Part shown: positions 27,767 to 37,154 of the stretch, one piece after another
Position numbering within the stretch: the first letter of the stretch is position 1
Layout: each line of letters starts with the position of its first letter
Translations under genes and position numbers: made by a program
Notes under the pieces: generated by a model
Told to the model about the DNA's origin: nothing
The model's database searches: none
What the model saw: only the letters and a program-made list of their open reading frames with translations
NCBI RefSeq assembly: GCF_002910905.1
Contig: NZ_NEUE01000098.1
Coordinates: 22,564-86,563 of the forward strand
Source of the DNA: Streptomyces sp. SM11
GTDB lineage: Bacteria > Actinomycetota > Actinomycetes > Streptomycetales > Streptomycetaceae
Length of the DNA: 64,000 bases
Direction of reading: 5' to 3'

Positions 27767-28703
27767 CGCAACCAAGACTTCCGTCGCTCCGGCGTCCGGC
27801 GAGGCCCCGGCCCCGAAGGCCCCGGCAAAGGAACTGGCCAAGCCGCGCAGCCTGCTCCAGGACGCCGTGCGCGACCTCGTGCGCCGGCCGCTCTTCCTGT
27901 TCTCCTCCGGCATCATCCTGGTGCTGGTCGCCATGGCCGCGTTCCCGACCCTGTTCGCCAGCGCCGACCCGCAACTGTGCGAGCTGGGCCGGTCGTTGCA
28001 GAAGCCGAGCGCCGACGCCTGGTTCGGATACGACGCCCGTGGCTGCGACGTCTACGCCCGCACCATCCACGGAGCCCGGACGTCCATCACGGTCGGCGTC
28101 CTCGCCACCCTGGGCTCGGCACTCATAGCCCTGGTCCTCGGCCTCGTCTCCGGGTTCTACGGCAGGTGGATCGACGCGATCATCTCCCGCGGCATCGACA
28201 TCGTGATGGGCATTCCGTTCCTGGTCGGCGCCATCGTGATCCTCAACAGCTTCCGCGACGACGACGGTTTCCGTATCGGCGGCATCTGGGGTGTGCTCAC
28301 CGCGCTCACCGTGCTCGGCTGGATGAGCATGGCCCGCATCATGAGGTCCACCGCCATGCAGACCAAGCAGGCCGACTACGTCACCGCCGCTCGCTCGCTC
28401 GGCGCCTCCACCGGCCGCCTGATGTTCCGGCACGTGCTGCCGAACGCGCTGACCCCGCTGATCGTGCTGGCGACCATCTCGCTCGGCGTGATCATCTCGG
28501 CCGAGGCGACGCTCAGCTTCCTCGGTGTCGGTATTCAGGAGCCGACCATCTCCTGGGGCGTCATGATCAACCAGTCCCTGGGGCGGATCCGCGAGTCGCT
28601 GCACCCGCTGCTCTTCCCGGCCGGCTTCGTCAGCGTCACCGTGCTGGCGTTCATCATGCTCGGCGACGCGGTCCGCGACGCCCTCGATCCCAAGCTGCGC
28701 TGA
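27759..28703 (+). CDS. Oligopeptide ABC permease, second subunit (DppC/OppC-type), operon 1
   Basis: The protein has 314 residues. A cytoplasmic Ala/Pro/Lys-rich tail of about 35 residues precedes the first helix. DppC landmarks include the F-G-Y-D-A-R-G-C-D-V-Y-A-R-T-I-H-G-A-R-T-S block, coupling motif D-Y-V-T-A-A-R-S-L-G-A-S, L-S-F-L-G-V-G-I-Q and the final D-A-V-R-D-A-L-D-P-K. The ATG at 27759 lies 8 bases inside the previous gene. Confidence 0.93.
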   Translation: MPDATKTSVAPASGEAPAPKAPAKELAKPRSLLQDAVRDLVRRPLFLFSSGIILVLVAMAAFPTLFASADPQLCELGRSLQKPSADAWFGYDARGCDVYARTIHGARTSITVGVLATLGSALIALVLGLVSGFYGRWIDAIISRGIDIVMGIPFLVGAIVILNSFRDDDGFRIGGIWGVLTALTVLGWMSMARIMRSTAMQTKQADYVTAARSLGASTGRLMFRHVLPNALTPLIVLATISLGVIISAEATLSFLGVGIQEPTISWGVMINQSLGRIRESLHPLLFPAGFVSVTVLAFIMLGDAVRDALDPKLR

Positions 28704-28714
28704 GGGAGGCGTAC

Positions 28715-29773
28715 GTGACCACCATGGAAAATACTGCGAACGTCCCCGCTCCCCGCAGCGACGAGGACCATCAGGGTCCGCTGCTCGAAGTCCGTGACCT
28801 GCACGTCGAGTTCCACACCCGCGAGGGTGTCGCCAAGGCCGTCAACGGTGCGAACTACACCGTCAGCGCCGGCGAGACCCTCGCGGTGCTCGGCGAGTCC
28901 GGCTCCGGCAAGTCCGTCACCGCCCAGGCGATCATGGGCATCCTCGACATGCCGCCCGGGAAGATCACCCAGGGGGAGATCCTCTTCCGCGGCCAGGACA
29001 TGCTGAAGATGTCCAACGAGGAGTGGCGGAAGATCCGCGGCCGGAAGATCGCGATGATCTTCCAGGACGCGCTCTCCGCGCTGAACCCGGTCCTGACCGT
29101 CGGCTACCAGCTCGGCGAGATGTTCCAGGTGCACCAGGGCCTCTCCCGCAAGGCGGCCAGGGCCAAGGCCATCGAGTTGATGGACCAGGTCAAGATCCCG
29201 GCGGCGGCGGCCCGTGTCACGGACTACCCGCACCAGTTCTCCGGCGGTATGCGCCAGCGCATCATGATCGCCATGGCGCTGGCCCTGGAGCCGGACCTGA
29301 TCATCGCGGACGAGCCGACCACCGCGCTCGACGTGACGGTCCAGGCCCAGGTCATGGACCTGCTGGCCGAGCTCCAGCGCGAGTACAACATGGGCCTGAT
29401 CCTGATCACCCACGATCTCGGCGTGGTCGCCGACGTCGCGGACAAGATCGCCGTGATGTACGCGGGCCGGATCGTGGAGACGGCCCCGGTCGGCGAGCTG
29501 TACAGCCGCCCGGCGCACCCGTACACGCGGGGGCTGCTGGACTCGATCCCGCGCCTGGACCAGAAGGGCGAGGAGCTCTACGCGATCAAGGGCCTGCCGC
29601 CCAACCTCACCCGCATCCCCGAAGGCTGCGCCTTCAGCCCGCGCTGCCCCAAGGCGCAGGACATCTGCCGCACGGACGTTCCGCCGCTCGCTCCGGTGAC
29701 CGAGCAGGACGGCCTTGAGCTGGTCGGCCGCGGCAGCGCGTGCCACTTCTGGAAGGAGACGATCCATGGCTGA
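28715..29773 (+). CDS. Oligopeptide ABC ATPase (DppD/OppD-type), operon 1
   Basis: The protein has 352 residues. Walker A is G-E-S-G-S-G-K-S, the signature is F-S-G-G-M-R-Q-R, and Walker B is [12 protein letters not shown]. The peptide-transporter C-terminal domain has [13 protein letters not shown] and a final C-H-F; the cysteines of this region can hold an iron-sulfur cluster in some relatives. GTG 28715 follows GGGAGG; ATG 28724 is an alternative. It pairs with the next ATPase. Confidence 0.93.
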   Translation: MTTMENTANVPAPRSDEDHQGPLLEVRDLHVEFHTREGVAKAVNGANYTVSAGETLAVLGESGSGKSVTAQAIMGILDMPPGKITQGEILFRGQDMLKMSNEEWRKIRGRKIAMIFQDALSALNPVLTVGYQLGEMFQVHQGLSRKAARAKAIELMDQVKIPAAAARVTDYPHQFSGGMRQRIMIAMALALEPDLIIADEPTTALDVTVQAQVMDLLAELQREYNMGLILITHDLGVVADVADKIAVMYAGRIVETAPVGELYSRPAHPYTRGLLDSIPRLDQKGEELYAIKGLPPNLTRIPEGCAFSPRCPKAQDICRTDVPPLAPVTEQDGLELVGRGSACHFWKETIHG

Positions 29774-30899
29774 GCTCAAGAAGGAGCCCGTGGACGCCAC
29801 CCCGAACGTCTCCGACGTGAAGGCCCCGGCGGCCGGGGCGGAGGCCGTAGCCGCCCTCGACAAGTCGATGGGCAGGGGCGAGCCGATCCTCCAGGTGCGC
29901 AACCTGGTCAAGCACTTCCCGCTGACCCAGGGCATCCTCTTCAAGAAGCAGATCGGCGCGGTCAAGGCCGTCGACGGGGTCTCCTTCGACCTGTACGCCG
30001 GTGAGACCCTGGGCATCGTGGGGGAGTCCGGCTGTGGCAAGTCCACGGTCGCGCGGCTCCTGATGACGCTGGAGCGGGCCACCGCCGGTGAGGTCTTCTA
30101 CAAGGGCCAGGACATCACCAAGCTGTCCGGCCGGGCGTTGAAGGCCGTGCGCCGCAACATCCAGATGGTGTTCCAGGACCCGTACACCTCGTTGAACCCG
30201 CGGATGACGGTCGGCGACATCATCGGGGAGCCGTACGAGATCCACCCCGAGGTCGCCCCGAAGGAGAGCAGGCGCCGGAAGGTGCAGGACCTGCTGGACG
30301 TCGTCGGGCTGAACCCGGAGTACATCAACCGGTATCCGCACCAGTTCTCCGGCGGTCAGCGCCAGCGCATCGGCATCGCCCGCGGCCTCGCGCTCAACCC
30401 GGAGATCATCATCTGCGACGAGCCGGTCTCCGCGCTCGACGTGTCGGTGCAGGCGCAGGTCATCAACCTGATGGCGCAGCTCCAGGACGAGTTCAAGCTG
30501 TCCTACCTGTTCATCGCGCACGACCTGTCCATCGTCCGGCACATCTCCGACCGGGTCGGCGTCATGTACCTCGGCAAGATGGCCGAGATCGGCACGGACA
30601 CGCAGATCTACGACCACCCGACGCACCCCTACACCCAGGCGCTGCTGTCGGCGGTCCCGGTCCCCGACCCGTCGGCCCGTGAGGGACGCGACCGGATCAT
30701 CCTGACCGGTGACGTCCCGTCACCGGCGAACCCGCCCTCGGGCTGCCGCTTCCGCACCCGGTGCTGGAAGGCGGAGGAGCGCTGCGCGACGGAGGAGCCC
30801 CTGCTGGCGATCCCCGAGCGCTTCGTCGAGGGGACCACGCCCGCCACGCACGAGTCGGCGTGCCACTTCGCGGAGGAGAGGTCCGTTCTTGTCAGCTGA
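29766..30899 (+). CDS. Oligopeptide ABC ATPase (DppF/OppF-type), operon 1
   Basis: The protein has 377 residues. The DppF-specific insert [12 protein letters not shown] follows the first strand, then Walker [25 protein letters not shown], signature F-S-G-G-Q-R-Q-R and Walker [12 protein letters not shown]. The C-terminal C-R-F-R-T-R-C-W segment is present. It overlaps the preceding gene by 8 bases and is the last gene of the operon. Confidence 0.93.
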   Translation: MAELKKEPVDATPNVSDVKAPAAGAEAVAALDKSMGRGEPILQVRNLVKHFPLTQGILFKKQIGAVKAVDGVSFDLYAGETLGIVGESGCGKSTVARLLMTLERATAGEVFYKGQDITKLSGRALKAVRRNIQMVFQDPYTSLNPRMTVGDIIGEPYEIHPEVAPKESRRRKVQDLLDVVGLNPEYINRYPHQFSGGQRQRIGIARGLALNPEIIICDEPVSALDVSVQAQVINLMAQLQDEFKLSYLFIAHDLSIVRHISDRVGVMYLGKMAEIGTDTQIYDHPTHPYTQALLSAVPVPDPSAREGRDRIILTGDVPSPANPPSGCRFRTRCWKAEERCATEEPLLAIPERFVEGTTPATHESACHFAEERSVLVS

Positions 30900-30941
30900 G
30901 GAAGCGCACGCGGCGTGACCGTTTCCGGTTCCTCAACGGCA

Positions 30942-30973
30942 GATGCCCGGTTCCCCGAGGGGGGCCGGGCATC
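30942..30973 (+). terminator. Terminator of oligopeptide operon 1
   Basis: 30942-30950 pairs with 30965-30973 (9 perfect bases). The loop contains CCCC and GGGG runs that can extend the stem. It lies 43 bases after the last ATPase stop and separates the two operons. Confidence 0.7.
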
Positions 30974-31082
30974 GTCGCGTCCGCCCGCACCGCCGCCCGT
31001 ACGGGGTAAGCCGGCATGCGGTACGTCACGTTATGGGGTGATATGAGGCATTGAGCTACTCGATGACTCTAGGAGGCACTTC

Positions 31083-32714
31083 ATGCGCGGAGCCACACAG
31101 GTCAGGTGGGCCGCATGTGCGGTGGCCGTCGCCCTTGCAGCGACGGCCTGTGGCGGCGGCGGTGACGGCAGCGGCGGCAGCGGCGCCGACGGCATCGTCA
31201 GCTCCTCCTGGGGAGACCCGCAGAACCCGCTGGAACCCGCCAACACCAACGAGGTCCAGGGCGGCAAGGTCCTCGACATGGTCTTCCGCGGACTGATCCG
31301 CTACGACCCGAAGACCGGCGAGGCCAAGAACATGGTCGCCGAGTCCATCGACACGACGGACTCCCAGAACTTCACGATCAAGCTCAAGGAAGGCTGGACG
31401 TTCTCCAACGGGGAGAAGGTCACCGCCGAGTCCTTCGTCGACGCCTGGAACTACGGCGCCGCGCTGAAGAACAACCAGAAGAACGCCTACTTCTTCCAGT
31501 ACATCGAGGGCTACGACCAGGTCCACCCGGAGTCCGGATCCGCCTCCGCCGAGACCCTGTCCGGCCTGAAGGTCGTGGACGACCTGACCTTCACCGCCAA
31601 GCTCACCCAGAAGTTCTCCCTGTGGCCCGACACCCTCGGCTACTCCGCCTTCGTCCCCCTGCCCAAGGCGTTCTACGACGACCACGACGCCTGGCTCTCC
31701 AAGCCCGTGGGGAACGGTCCGTACACCATCGAGTCGTACGCCAAGGGCTCCTCGATGAGCCTGCGGACGTGGGACGACTACCCGGGTGACGACAAGGCGA
31801 AGAACGGCGGCGTCGACCTCAAGGTCTTCACCGACAACAACACCGCCTACACCGACCTGACCTCGGGCAACCTCGACCTCGTCGACGACGTGCCCGCCTC
31901 CCAGCTCCGCAACGTCGAGACGGACCTCGGCGACCGGTACATCAACACCCCCGCCGGCATCATCCAGACCCTGGCCTTCCCCTTCTACGACGAGGAGTGG
32001 GACACCGACGACGCGCGCAAGGTCCGCCAGGGCCTGTCGATGGCGATCAACCGGCCGCAGATCACCGACCAGATCTTCCAGAAGACCCGCACCCCCGCCT
32101 CCGACTGGACCTCCCCGGTCCTCGGCGAGGAGGGCGGCTTCAGCGAAGGGCTCTGCGGCACGGAGTGCACGTACGACAAGGCCGCGGCCAAGAAGCTGAT
32201 CGACGAGGGCGGCGGCATCCCCGGCGGCCAGCTGAAGATCTCGTACAACGCGGACACCGGCTCCCACAAGGAATGGGTCGACGCCGTCTGCAACAGCATC
32301 AACAACGTCATGGGCGACAACAGGGCCTGCGTCGGCGGCCCCGTCGGCACCTTCGCCGACTTCCGCGCCCAGGTCTCCACCCAGAAGCTGACCAGTGCCT
32401 GGCGTGCGGGCTGGCAGATGGACTACCCGCTGATCCAGAACTTCCTCCAGCCGCTCTACTACACCAACGCCCCGTCCAACGACGGCAAGTGGAGCAACCA
32501 GGAGTTCGACGACCTGATCGACGAGGCCAACGCCGAGAGCGACAAGGCGAAAGCCGTCACCACCTTCCAGGACGCGGAGAAGATCCTCGTCGAGGAGATG
32601 CCGGTCATCCCGCTCTGGTACCAGAACGGCAGCGCCGGCTACTCGGACCGGGTCGACAACGTCGCGCTGAACCCGTTCAGCGTCCCGGTCTACGAAGAGA
32701 TCACCGTCAACTGA
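31083..32714 (+). CDS. Oligopeptide-binding lipoprotein, operon 2 (OppA-type)
   Basis: The protein has 543 residues. Lipobox L-A-A-T-A-C is at Cys23, followed by a Gly/Ser linker. Motifs are F-T-I-K-L-K-E-G-W-T-F-S-N-G-E-K-V-T-A, A-F-V-P-L-P-K-A-F and R-Q-G-L-S-M-A-I-N-R-P-Q-I. It is clearly related to the binding protein of operon 1 but differs over most positions, so its peptide specificity is probably different. AGGAGG precedes the ATG. Confidence 0.92.
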   Translation: MRGATQVRWAACAVAVALAATACGGGGDGSGGSGADGIVSSSWGDPQNPLEPANTNEVQGGKVLDMVFRGLIRYDPKTGEAKNMVAESIDTTDSQNFTIKLKEGWTFSNGEKVTAESFVDAWNYGAALKNNQKNAYFFQYIEGYDQVHPESGSASAETLSGLKVVDDLTFTAKLTQKFSLWPDTLGYSAFVPLPKAFYDDHDAWLSKPVGNGPYTIESYAKGSSMSLRTWDDYPGDDKAKNGGVDLKVFTDNNTAYTDLTSGNLDLVDDVPASQLRNVETDLGDRYINTPAGIIQTLAFPFYDEEWDTDDARKVRQGLSMAINRPQITDQIFQKTRTPASDWTSPVLGEEGGFSEGLCGTECTYDKAAAKKLIDEGGGIPGGQLKISYNADTGSHKEWVDAVCNSINNVMGDNRACVGGPVGTFADFRAQVSTQKLTSAWRAGWQMDYPLIQNFLQPLYYTNAPSNDGKWSNQEFDDLIDEANAESDKAKAVTTFQDAEKILVEEMPVIPLWYQNGSAGYSDRVDNVALNPFSVPVYEEITVN

Positions 32715-32723
32715 CACGCCGAG

Positions 32724-32767
32724 GCGCGGACGGCCGGGACGCCCGACACGCGCCCGGCCGTCCGCGC
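32724..32767 (+). terminator. Hairpin between binding-protein and permease genes, operon 2
   Basis: A perfect 15-base stem (32724-32738 with 32753-32767) with a 14-base loop starts 9 bases after the binding-protein stop. It occupies the same position as the 26788-26822 hairpin of operon 1 but has an unrelated sequence. Confidence 0.75.
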
Positions 32768-32870
32768 ACCCGCACCGCCGTTGCCGCGCTCGCCCCGCCC
32801 GGCCGGCCGCCCGGACCTCCGAGGTCCCGCCACGTCGTCCGTCCGCCCGCCCCGACCCCCGGAGCCCTTC

Positions 32871-33794
32871 ATGGGACGTTATGTGATCCGGCGGCTGCTG
32901 CAGATGATCCCCGTCTTCTTCGGCACCACGCTGTTGATCTTCCTCATGGTGAACGTGATGGGCGACCCCATCGCGGGCCTCTGCGGCGACCGCCAGTGCG
33001 ACCCGGCCACCGCCGCCCAGCTGCGCTCCGAGTTCGGCCTCGACAAGCCGGTCTGGCAGCAATACCTCACGTACATGGGCAACGTGTTCACCGGCGACTT
33101 CGGCACCGCGTTCAACGGGCAGAAGGTCACCGAGCTGATGGGCACGGCCTTCCCCATCACGATCCGGCTCACCATCGTCGCGATCGTCTTCGAGGTCGTC
33201 ATCGGCATCAGCCTCGGCGTCGTCACCGGCCTGCGGCGCGGCCGCCCCGTCGACACCACCGTCCTCATCCTGACGCTGGTCGTCATCGCCGTCCCGACCT
33301 TCGTCACCGGTCTGCTGCTCCAGCTCCTCCTGGGCGTCAAATGGGGCATCATCAAGCCCTCGGTCTCCGCGGACCCCACCTTCGACGAACTGCTCGTCCC
33401 CGGACTGGTCCTCGCCTCGGTCTCGCTCGCCTACGTCACCCGGCTCACCCGGACCTCGATCGCCGAGAACGCCCGCGCCGACTACGTACGCACCGCCGTC
33501 GCCAAGGGCCTGCCCCGCCGCCGGGTCGTCGTACGGCACCTGCTGCGCAACTCGCTGATCCCCGTCGTCACCTTCATCGGCACCGACGTGGGAGCCCTGA
33601 TGGGCGGGGCCATCGTCACCGAACGGATCTTCAACATCCACGGCGTCGGCTACCAGCTCTACCAGGGGATCCTGCGCCAGAACTCCCAGACCGTCGTCGG
33701 GTTCGTCACCATCCTCGTCCTCGTCTTCCTGGCCGCCAACCTGATCGTCGACCTCCTGTACGCCGTACTCGACCCGAGGATCCGCTATGCCTGA
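32871..33794 (+). CDS. Oligopeptide ABC permease, first subunit (DppB-type), operon 2
   Basis: The protein has 307 residues and starts M-G-R-Y-V-I-R-R-L-L-Q-M-I-P-V; the longer upstream frame is Pro/Arg-rich and not conserved. Coupling motif D-Y-V-R-T-A-V-A-K-G-L, T-E-R-I-F-N-I-H-G-V-G and the C-terminal D-P-R-I-R-Y match operon 1. The C-x-x-x-x-C pair in L-C-G-D-R-Q-C (near residue 40) is absent from the operon 1 copy. It overlaps the next gene by 8 bases, exactly as in operon 1. Confidence 0.93.
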   Translation: MGRYVIRRLLQMIPVFFGTTLLIFLMVNVMGDPIAGLCGDRQCDPATAAQLRSEFGLDKPVWQQYLTYMGNVFTGDFGTAFNGQKVTELMGTAFPITIRLTIVAIVFEVVIGISLGVVTGLRRGRPVDTTVLILTLVVIAVPTFVTGLLLQLLLGVKWGIIKPSVSADPTFDELLVPGLVLASVSLAYVTRLTRTSIAENARADYVRTAVAKGLPRRRVVVRHLLRNSLIPVVTFIGTDVGALMGGAIVTERIFNIHGVGYQLYQGILRQNSQTVVGFVTILVLVFLAANLIVDLLYAVLDPRIRYA

Positions 33795-34764
33795 GCCGCA
33801 GACCCCGGACGAAGCGATCTCCCAGGCGGGCGCCGGCGGCGCGACGGACCTCGCCATGGAGGAGGGCACCAGCCTGGAGAAGAACCCGAGCGGCCCCGAC
33901 GGCACAGGACCGGCCGGAAAGCCGCGCAGCCTCTGGTCGGACGCCTGGCGGGACCTGCGGCGCAACCCGGTCTTCATCATCTCCGCGCTGGTCATCACCT
34001 TCCTGGTGATCATCTCGATCTGGCCCTCGCTCATCGCGAGCGGCGACCCCCTCCAGGCCGACCTGGACGACGCCCAGAAGGGCTCCGAGCCCGGCCACCC
34101 CTTCGGCTTCGACCCGCAGGGCCGCGACGTCTACACCCGGGTCGTGTACGGCACCCGCACCTCGGTCACCGTCGGCGTCTGCGCCACCCTCGGTGTCGCG
34201 ATCCTCGGCAGTGTGTTCGGCGGGCTCGCGGGCTTCTTCGGCGGCTGGTGGGACTCGATCCTCTCCCGCCTCACCGACGTCTTCTTCGGCATCCCCGTCA
34301 TCCTCGGCGGCCTGGTCTTCCTGTCCGTCGTCACCAGCTCCACCGTCTGGCCCGTCGTCGGCTTCATCGTCCTGCTCGGCTGGCCCCAGATCGCCCGTAT
34401 CGCCCGCGGCTCGGTCATCACCGCCAAACAGAACGACTACGTCCAGGCGGCCCGCGCGCTGGGCGCCTCCAACTCCCGCATGATGCTGCGCCACATCACC
34501 CCGAACGCCATCGCCCCCGTCATCGTCGTGGCGACCATCGCGCTCGGCACGTACATCTCACTGGAGGCGACCCTGTCCTTCCTCGGCGTCGGCCTGAAGG
34601 ACCCGGCCGTCTCCTGGGGCATCGACATCTCCGCGGCCGCCAACTACATCCGCAACGCCCCGCACATGCTGCTCTGGCCCGCCGGAGCGCTGGCGGTCAC
34701 CGTGCTCGCGTTCATCATGCTCGGCGACGCGGTGCGCGACGCCCTCGACCCCAAGCTGCGCTGA
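33787..34764 (+). CDS. Oligopeptide ABC permease, second subunit (DppC-type), operon 2
   Basis: The protein has 325 residues. A long cytoplasmic N-terminal tail (about 50 residues) precedes the first helix. F-G-F-D-P-Q-G-R-D-V-Y-T-R, the coupling motif D-Y-V-Q-A-A-R-A-L-G-A-S, L-S-F-L-G-V-G-L-K and the final D-A-V-R-D-A-L-D-P-K are all present. The ATG lies 8 bases inside the preceding gene. Confidence 0.93.
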   Translation: MPEPQTPDEAISQAGAGGATDLAMEEGTSLEKNPSGPDGTGPAGKPRSLWSDAWRDLRRNPVFIISALVITFLVIISIWPSLIASGDPLQADLDDAQKGSEPGHPFGFDPQGRDVYTRVVYGTRTSVTVGVCATLGVAILGSVFGGLAGFFGGWWDSILSRLTDVFFGIPVILGGLVFLSVVTSSTVWPVVGFIVLLGWPQIARIARGSVITAKQNDYVQAARALGASNSRMMLRHITPNAIAPVIVVATIALGTYISLEATLSFLGVGLKDPAVSWGIDISAAANYIRNAPHMLLWPAGALAVTVLAFIMLGDAVRDALDPKLR

Positions 34765-34777
34765 GGAGCCGGTTGCC

Positions 34778-35755
34778 ATGTTGCTCGAAGTGCGCGATCT
34801 GCACGTGGAGTTCCACACTCGCGAAGGCGTCGCCAAGGCCGTCAACGGGGTCAACTACTCGGTGGCCGAGGGCGAGACGCTCGCCGTCCTCGGCGAGTCC
34901 GGCTCCGGCAAGTCCGTCACCGCCCAGGCGATCATGGGCATCCTCGACATGCCGCCCGGGAAGATCACCGGCGGGGAGATCCTCTTCAAGGACCAGGACC
35001 TGCTGAAGCTCAAGCCGGAGGAGCGGCGCAAGATCCGCGGCCAGGAGATGGCCATGATCTTCCAGGACGCCCTGTCCTCGCTGAACCCGGTCCTCACCGT
35101 CGGCGAGCAGCTCGGCGAGATGTTCGTCGTGCACCGCGGCATGTCCCGCAAGGACGCGAAGGCCAGGTCGGTCGAGCTGATGGACCGCGTCCGCATCCCG
35201 GCCGCCAAGGAGCGGGTCGGCAACTACCCGCACCAGTTCTCCGGCGGTATGCGCCAGCGCATCATGATCGCCATGGCGATGGCCCTGGAACCGTCCCTGA
35301 TCATCGCCGACGAGCCGACCACCGCCCTCGACGTCACCGTCCAGGCCCAGGTCATGGAACTCCTCGCCGAGCTCCAGCGCGAGCTGAACATGGGCCTCAT
35401 CCTGATCACCCACGACCTCGGCGTGGTCGCCGACGTCGCCGACAAGATCGCCGTGATGTACGCGGGCCGCATCGTCGAGACCGCCCCCGTCCACGCGATC
35501 TACCAGGCCCCCGCCCACCCGTACACCAAGGGTCTCCTCCGGTCGATCCCGCGCCTGGACCAGAAGGGCCAGGAGCTCTACGCGATCAGGGGCCTGCCGC
35601 CCAACCTCACACGCATCCCGCCGGGCTGCGCCTTCAACCCCCGCTGCCCGATGGCCCAGGACGTGTGCCGCAGCGACGTGCCGCCGCTCTACGAGGTGGA
35701 CGAGCAGCGCCGGAGCGCCTGCCACTTCTGGAAGGAGACGCTCGATGCACGCTGA
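34778..35755 (+). CDS. Oligopeptide ABC ATPase (DppD-type), operon 2
   Basis: The protein has 325 residues. It lacks the N-terminal polar tail of its operon 1 counterpart. Walker A G-E-S-G-S-G-K-S, signature F-S-G-G-M-R-Q-R, Walker [13 protein letters not shown] and the C-terminal G-C-A-F-N-P-R-C-P are intact. Long stretches around Walker A and the signature are nearly identical at DNA level to operon 1, while the permeases are more diverged. Confidence 0.93.
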   Translation: MLLEVRDLHVEFHTREGVAKAVNGVNYSVAEGETLAVLGESGSGKSVTAQAIMGILDMPPGKITGGEILFKDQDLLKLKPEERRKIRGQEMAMIFQDALSSLNPVLTVGEQLGEMFVVHRGMSRKDAKARSVELMDRVRIPAAKERVGNYPHQFSGGMRQRIMIAMAMALEPSLIIADEPTTALDVTVQAQVMELLAELQRELNMGLILITHDLGVVADVADKIAVMYAGRIVETAPVHAIYQAPAHPYTKGLLRSIPRLDQKGQELYAIRGLPPNLTRIPPGCAFNPRCPMAQDVCRSDVPPLYEVDEQRRSACHFWKETLDAR

Positions 35756-36950
35756 CCGCGACGAGAGTGCGGGGGCAGGCGGTGGCGCGGCCGGCTCCAC
35801 TCTGCTGTCCAAGGCGCGCGAGGACGCCGTCACTCCGTACACGGAAGGCGACCCGATCCTTCAGGTCCGCGACCTCGCCAAGCACTACCCGCTGACCCAG
35901 GGCATCCTCTTCAAGCGGCAGATCGGCGCGGTCAGGGCCGTCGACGGCGTCGACTTCGACCTGTACGCGGGCGAGACGCTGGGCATCGTGGGGGAGTCGG
36001 GGTGCGGCAAGTCGACCGTCGCCAGGATGCTCGTCCACCTGGAACGCCCCACCGCAGGCGCGATCCGCTACAAGGGCGAGGACATCTCCCAGCTGTCCGG
36101 CCGGGCGCTGAAGGCCGTGCGCCGCAACATCCAGATGGTGTTCCAGGACCCGTACACCTCGTTGAACCCGCGGATGACGGTCGGCGACATCATCGGGGAG
36201 CCGTACGAGATCCACCCCGAGGTCGCCCCCAAGGGCAGCCGCCGCCAGAAGGTGCAGGACCTGCTGGACGTCGTCGGCCTCAACCCGGAGTACATCAACC
36301 GGTATCCGCACCAGTTCTCCGGAGGCCAGCGCCAGCGCATCGGCATCGCCCGCGGCCTCGCCCTCAACCCGGAGGTCATCGTCGCCGACGAACCGGTCTC
36401 CGCGCTCGACGTGTCCGTACAGGCCCAGGTCGTCAACCTGCTGGACCGGCTCCAGGCGGAGTTCAGCCTCAGCTTCGTCTTCATCGCCCACGACCTCTCG
36501 ATCGTCCGGCACATCTCCGACCGGGTCGGCGTGATGTACCTCGGCCGGATCGTGGAGATCGGCTCCGACGCGGAGATCTACGACCACCCCACCCACCCGT
36601 ACACCCAGGCGCTGCTGTCCGCCGTCCCCGTGCCGGACCCGACGGCCCGCGCCCACCGGGAACGGATCATCCTGCATGGCGACGTCCCCTCGCCCGCCAA
36701 CATCCCCTCGGGCTGCCGGTTCCGCACTCGGTGCTGGAAGGCGCAGGAGCGGTGCGAACTGGAGGTCCCGCTGCTCGCGGTCCCCGCGGAGTTCCGGCTC
36801 GTCGACACCCCGGCCCGCCACGACTCCGCGTGCCACTTCGCGGAGGAGAAGCGGGTGGTGCCGCCGGAGGGCGAGCTGGAGGCCCCGGGGCCGACGGAGG
36901 TCCTCGGTCGCACGGAGGAGCCGGGTCGCACGGAGGACGAAACGCCTTGA
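35745..36950 (+). CDS. Oligopeptide ABC ATPase (DppF-type), operon 2
   Basis: The protein has 401 residues. It overlaps the preceding gene by 11 bases. Walker [10 protein letters not shown], signature F-S-G-G-Q-R-Q-R and Walker [13 protein letters not shown] are intact. The C-terminus carries an acidic Glu/Gly/Pro repeat tail (about the last 35 residues) not found in operon 1. It is the last gene of operon 2; no strong hairpin was seen directly after it. Confidence 0.93.
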   Translation: MHADRDESAGAGGGAAGSTLLSKAREDAVTPYTEGDPILQVRDLAKHYPLTQGILFKRQIGAVRAVDGVDFDLYAGETLGIVGESGCGKSTVARMLVHLERPTAGAIRYKGEDISQLSGRALKAVRRNIQMVFQDPYTSLNPRMTVGDIIGEPYEIHPEVAPKGSRRQKVQDLLDVVGLNPEYINRYPHQFSGGQRQRIGIARGLALNPEVIVADEPVSALDVSVQAQVVNLLDRLQAEFSLSFVFIAHDLSIVRHISDRVGVMYLGRIVEIGSDAEIYDHPTHPYTQALLSAVPVPDPTARAHRERIILHGDVPSPANIPSGCRFRTRCWKAQERCELEVPLLAVPAEFRLVDTPARHDSACHFAEEKRVVPPEGELEAPGPTEVLGRTEEPGRTEDETP

Positions 36951-37154
36951 GGTGGCGTCAGATTCGTTAACAAGCAGGCAACTTCACCGTCGTCGCACCG
37001 ATATGCGGACGCTCCATGCTGAACAGCGTACGGCCGTGCGGGTGCCGTGGACCGGCCGGGGCGTCGTCTTGTCGCTCCGGCCGGTCGCCCGCCGCTTCCG
37101 GCCCCGTCCCCGAGCGCACTTGTTCATCCGTTCGGGGTAACGGAGTATCACCGG

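Noticed and set aside
31056..34034. A 992-codon antisense reading frame opposite the second binding protein and permease
   Set aside because: It mirrors the high G/C third positions of the real genes, has the Val/Asp/Gly/Arg composition of shadows, and lacks any domain. The same applies to long antisense frames at 20028-21989, 22078-24384, 25102-26676 and 34715-35842.
25120..36950. Assembly duplication of one peptide operon
   Set aside because: The copies differ in every gene, in intergenic sequence and in the ends of the proteins. This is old biological duplication.
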